Positions 60,581 to 64,000 of a stretch of DNA of 64,000 nucleotides are shown here, in pieces; position 1 is the first letter of the stretch; every line of letters begins with the position of its first letter. This stretch comes from Medicago truncatula (lineage: Eukaryota > Streptophyta > Magnoliopsida > Fabales > Fabaceae). The DNA is taken from the NCBI RefSeq assembly GCF_003473485.1, contig NC_053045.1, forward strand, positions 39,096,494 to 39,160,493, in the 5' to 3' direction. The notes beneath the pieces were generated by a model. It was not told the origin of the DNA. It saw nothing but the letters and a program-made list of their open reading frames with translations, and made no database searches. A program made the translations under genes and the position numbers.

Positions 60581-62042
60581 TCAGTAATTCACACTCTCTA
60601 AATGAAAAGCTTCTTCCATGGCCCTCAAAACTGACAAAAGCTCTGCAGAGATCACGCCATCGGGTTCCAAATTGGTAATGTCATTCCTGTTAAAGGGAGA
60701 TGTTTTTTCCTTTGCTCCTTCAAAAATCACAAACCTACAAACCGGACACTGACCTTTACTTGTTAACCAAGTTACTATACAATCCTCATGAAACATGTGG
60801 TTGCATGGAGTAAGCATCACCTCTTCTTTGGCCTCAAAATCCTCCAAGCAAATAGCACATCTCATACCATCTTCCGTCTTTTCTTTAACACTCTCTTTCA
60901 AATCATTTGCAGCATTGCCTCTATAATATAAGCTCACTTTTCTAGCTAAACGCTTTGGTGTAGGGTCGTACACTACTTTCCTTAACTTGCTTAATAAAGT
61001 CGATTTGGAATTTTCTACCGATTGTGGAACTCGAGTGTTTGTTTGCTGTGTTGATGTTGACCTTGAAGGTGAATGCTGGAAAATCTCTCTGATTCTTGTG
61101 GGGTTGTAGCCCCTTCTTCTCATGTCCTCATTGTGATTATAAGTTTGTTGTCTTCTATGTGGTTGTAATGGAAAACTGCAAATTGTTCAAAAATTATAAT
61201 AAGTTCATGTAACTAAATAGAACACTCCTTTGCTGAAAAACAATATTTGGAAGAACTATATTACTACAAAAAAACCAAGATCTCATTATCATGGTGTGTT
61301 CCTTTTTCATCCTTGAGAATACCAGTTTCATTGTTTAATGTTTGCATCAATCAAATACTTTTAAATTCTCAAAAATTTAAAGCAATTGAAACAAACATCT
61401 ATATATAATCATCTCAGTAGTTTATCATACAATGAAAATATCTTCTCACACTAATATTATCAAGAACTGTATATTTTTTTCAATAAAAAAAAAAAAAAAA
61501 CTGGTTTCTTGAATATTATGTTCTATGTATGTAATTATAGGAAGTCTAAACAGATATGAAAAATTGATACAAACACAGACACATAAACACCGGTAATAAG
61601 TCAACAAAATAGAAGTTGTTGAATGTAACCACATGTGTCACGCTTGTAATTTAAAGTGTTGGTGCTACATAGCTACACACATAAGCAAACTTGAAATTTG
61701 GCCTTACTATGGTATCCTGTGATGTTCTGCAGGAGTTCTTCTGATTTCCCACAATTGGAGAGGATCTTGAGCACCTGAACTCCTCTCATCCTGTTAACAT
61801 GAACCAAAATTAAATTAAATTTTTCTTTTGTATATTCCCTGCCATATCCTAAAAATGTTGTTATTAAATCAAGAATGTGATAGACTTACATTGGCCCTAG
61901 AAGAATGATGAGATCTGTAAAACACAGGTACTTCATTGAATTCATGAGGATTATTGGAAGTGTGATGAGGAGCACCATAGGCTCTAGAATCTGTTCTCCG
62001 AAGCCCTGGCAAAGGCGTAAAATTGTTCATGTTTCGGCTCAT
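60581..62042 (-). CDS. RING-H2 finger E3 ubiquitin-protein ligase
   Basis: Three exons: 62042-61890, 61790-61708, 61175-60581; 831 nt, 276 aa. Start MSRNMNNFTPLPGLRRTDSR. The N-terminal 170 residues are polar (His, Asn, Arg, Ser), probably disordered, with a basic segment KRLARKVSLYYR. The RING-H2 finger spans about 185-225 with the ligands C185, C188, C203, H205, H208, C211, C222 and C225 (CAICLEDFEAKEEVMLTPCN, then HMFHEDC, then CPVC), a canonical C3H2C3 set. The C-terminus has LLSVLRAMEEAFHLE, a short helix. No transmembrane segment, unlike ATL proteins, so it is probably a soluble ligase. Substrate unknown. Confidence 0.92.
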
Positions 62043-64000
62043 CGTTTCACCTTCCTCCTCAATTGTTCATGCATGCATATATTCTTTTCTTATTTAGAGG
62101 GTGTAAATAAGGAATAAATGGCTCTGTTCATTTTAGTTGTCAGATTAGAATATATGCTTAATAATGTAATGTTGTCACTTCTATCAACTATTACTTTTGA
62201 AGCTCTTGTGTCTTCTATTCTGATTCAAAGCCTGATGCTTACTCCATGTTGAAACAAAATAAATCAAGAAAGAATCATGTTCTTCAAGTGTGAATGGAAG
62301 CTTTATTTATTGAATGTTATTTTATAAGTATTGAGGGTAAGTAAAAAATTGCATCACTATTCACTAGTTCGGAATTTGTATAAGATATCATGAAAACAAG
62401 AAAACGATAGAGTCTAATATAAAATTAAAATTATGGTATGATCTTTATATGACTTATCTCCATTTAAAATCCTCTCAATATTTTTCTTCAGGTGGAGGCT
62501 CAACTATCAAACATGAGACAAAAAATGAGAATTAAAATTATAAAGAAAAAATGAATGATATTTTCAATTGTTGGGACTCGAAAATTGAGAGAGAAAAAAA
62601 CTACTAAAAAGTAAAATAAAGAGGATTCAAATACTAAATTTAGATAAAAATTATTTGTCTGTTTTTTTTATTTTGAGGAAATTTATTTATTTATTTGGGA
62701 CTAGCTATTTTTGCTTTTTAAAAAAGAAAATTGTATCTTCTATAATAATAACACTTTTTATTAAAAAAAACAAACATAAAATTTAAAAAACAGTTTTCAC
62801 ATTTTTTTCACAAACTTAAAAAATTCATCTAAACACACATTTTTTTGTTCTTTCGACAAAAAAAATAATAATTAAATCTTCAATTTTGAAAACATTCTAA
62901 ATAGTTAGATCTTCATAAATTTAGTTCTTTTCTAAAAATACTGCTTTTTAGTGCTTCTTCAATTCCAAGTAAGCCACATCTGCAAAAAAAAAAAATTATA
63001 AGAACATACGCAAAATATTTTGATTATTTTCAGTTGGTTTCTTGCCACGATAAGCTTTTCATTGTGTGACTTTGATGCCTCTCTCTCTCTCATAATGAAT
63101 AATTTTTTTTCATCGAAATAATTTATTTTAATTGATCATTTATCACTCTCTTTCATCTAAAATACAGTAAAATCGCCAAAGTCACCAAATCTCAAAAGCA
63201 CCCAAATATTTTCTGACAAAAAATGGATGGTTAAACAGCTAGACATTTCTCATAAAGAACTAGCTGGGCAGTCAGAAAATTTTGAAAAAGGTTATGATTG
63301 TGTGTTAATATTTTAAGGAAAATGCTAAAGAGTGCTTTAGGATGATGGTTAGGGAAGCAAAAACAAAAATATTGTGTTGGAATTAAGAGAAAGGTGATGG
63401 ATTCAGAAGTTTAAATAATATTGTTTCCAATGCAAAATTATTATTTTTAGTTTCATTAACAAGTATTTTTAAGACACATGTTAGTACGATCCTAATTTTA
63501 ATGATAAGCTATATCCCCTTTATTTTAGCCGCGAACAATACACAAAACATGTTCTACTTCGTCTTCATTAGCCTTTGGAAAGAAGCAGTTGAAACCATTT
63601 GAAAGACATGTTCTAAAATATTTTTGTCAAACATGTTACCATCAAGATGCAAGAACAAACCCTTCTTAATACAAATGGTTCCATTTCCAGCAATAATTAA
63701 CCACTTTTCAATCAAATAAGGCGTAAAGCGTAGTATGTAAGTTATAGATTCTTAGGAGGACATGGGGAAATAACAATTACCAAGGTAACTAACTATATTT
63801 AAAATGTGATGTATAGAAGAAAGAAAGAAACTTGGTATGGTTTATCTTGATAGTTTTACCGCTAAAAATGAATCCTAAGTCCTATGGATGATGCTTAACT
63901 TGGGAATACGATTTCTGGAGTTCGTTACAATGATGCTTAACCAGTGAACAATTAATCTAGTTGATAATTCTTACAACTTCGTAAATCATTCTGAAGATTT
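62043..64000. other. AT-rich DNA upstream of the RING gene
   Basis: 63316-63492 is a MITE (listed separately). 63535-63720 (-) contains a run of 55 or more codons reading EKWLIIAGNGTICIKKGLFL, then HLDGNMFDKNILEHVFQM, and ending at a stop. It has normal-looking composition but I do not recognise it; it may be an exon remnant. The rest shows nothing. Confidence 0.4.
63316..63492. mobile_element. MITE, GTTAACGAGTGCC family, copy 5 (divergent)
   Basis: The left end AAAATGCTAAAGAGTGCTTT is loosely paired with the right end AAGACACATGTTAGTACGATC. Internal AGGGAAGCAAAAACAAAA and a TTAACAAGTATTTTTAAG stretch match the layout of the other copies. Confidence 0.45.

Overview
This is AT-rich nuclear DNA from a flowering plant. 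Spliced genes with GT-AG introns, TIR-NB-LRR resistance genes, a plastid J-domain/ferredoxin protein, papain-type proteases and a plant repeat complement (MULE, CACTA, Stowaway and L1-type LINE copies, tRNA-derived SINEs) all point that way. The repeat ends and gene families look like a legume, probably Medicago or a close relative; that assignment is inference.

Layout. 1-5463: the last two exons of an LSM6 gene (+), preceded by about 5 kb of internally repeated, probably intronic DNA. That DNA carries a SINE and a 2.1-kb Mutator-like element with a perfect 9-bp target duplication. 6240-6810: a LINE 3' end. 7359-11058: TIR-NB-LRR gene 1 (-), with a frameshift in its TIR exon. 11.1-16.2 kb: repeats. 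16243-19879: TIR-NB-LRR gene 2 (-), intact, 1,055 codons. 20.4-23.4 kb: debris, namely a LINE fragment, two TIR-NB-LRR pseudogenes and an LSM6 pseudogene. The LSM6 pieces between the resistance-gene pieces suggest that the cluster grew by duplicating an LSM6-plus-TNL block. 25960-26679: a DUF1685 gene (+). 29220-33238: a nine-exon J-domain plus [4Fe-4S] ferredoxin gene (-). 36086-38015, 44904-46329 and 53786-55031: three papain-family proteases (-), of which the last two are a recent tandem duplicate. 56618-58278: ribosomal protein L11 (-). 60581-62042: a RING-H2 ubiquitin ligase (-).

The most notable object lies between the last two proteases. An L1-type LINE (-) was split by a 3.96-kb CACTA transposon (48743-52703; 3-bp AAA target duplication). 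That transposon carries the 5' end of an NPH3/RPT2-family gene: a CT-rich leader, a 2-kb leader intron and three coding exons. All splice sites are kept, giving a 73-codon open frame that ends inside the BTB domain. It is a well-defined case of gene capture.

All exon structures were assembled by eye from splice sites, reading phase and family conservation. The total coding lengths of TNL2, the J-domain gene, all three proteases, RPL11, the RING gene and the captured NPH3 fragment are each exact multiples of three. No database search was possible.
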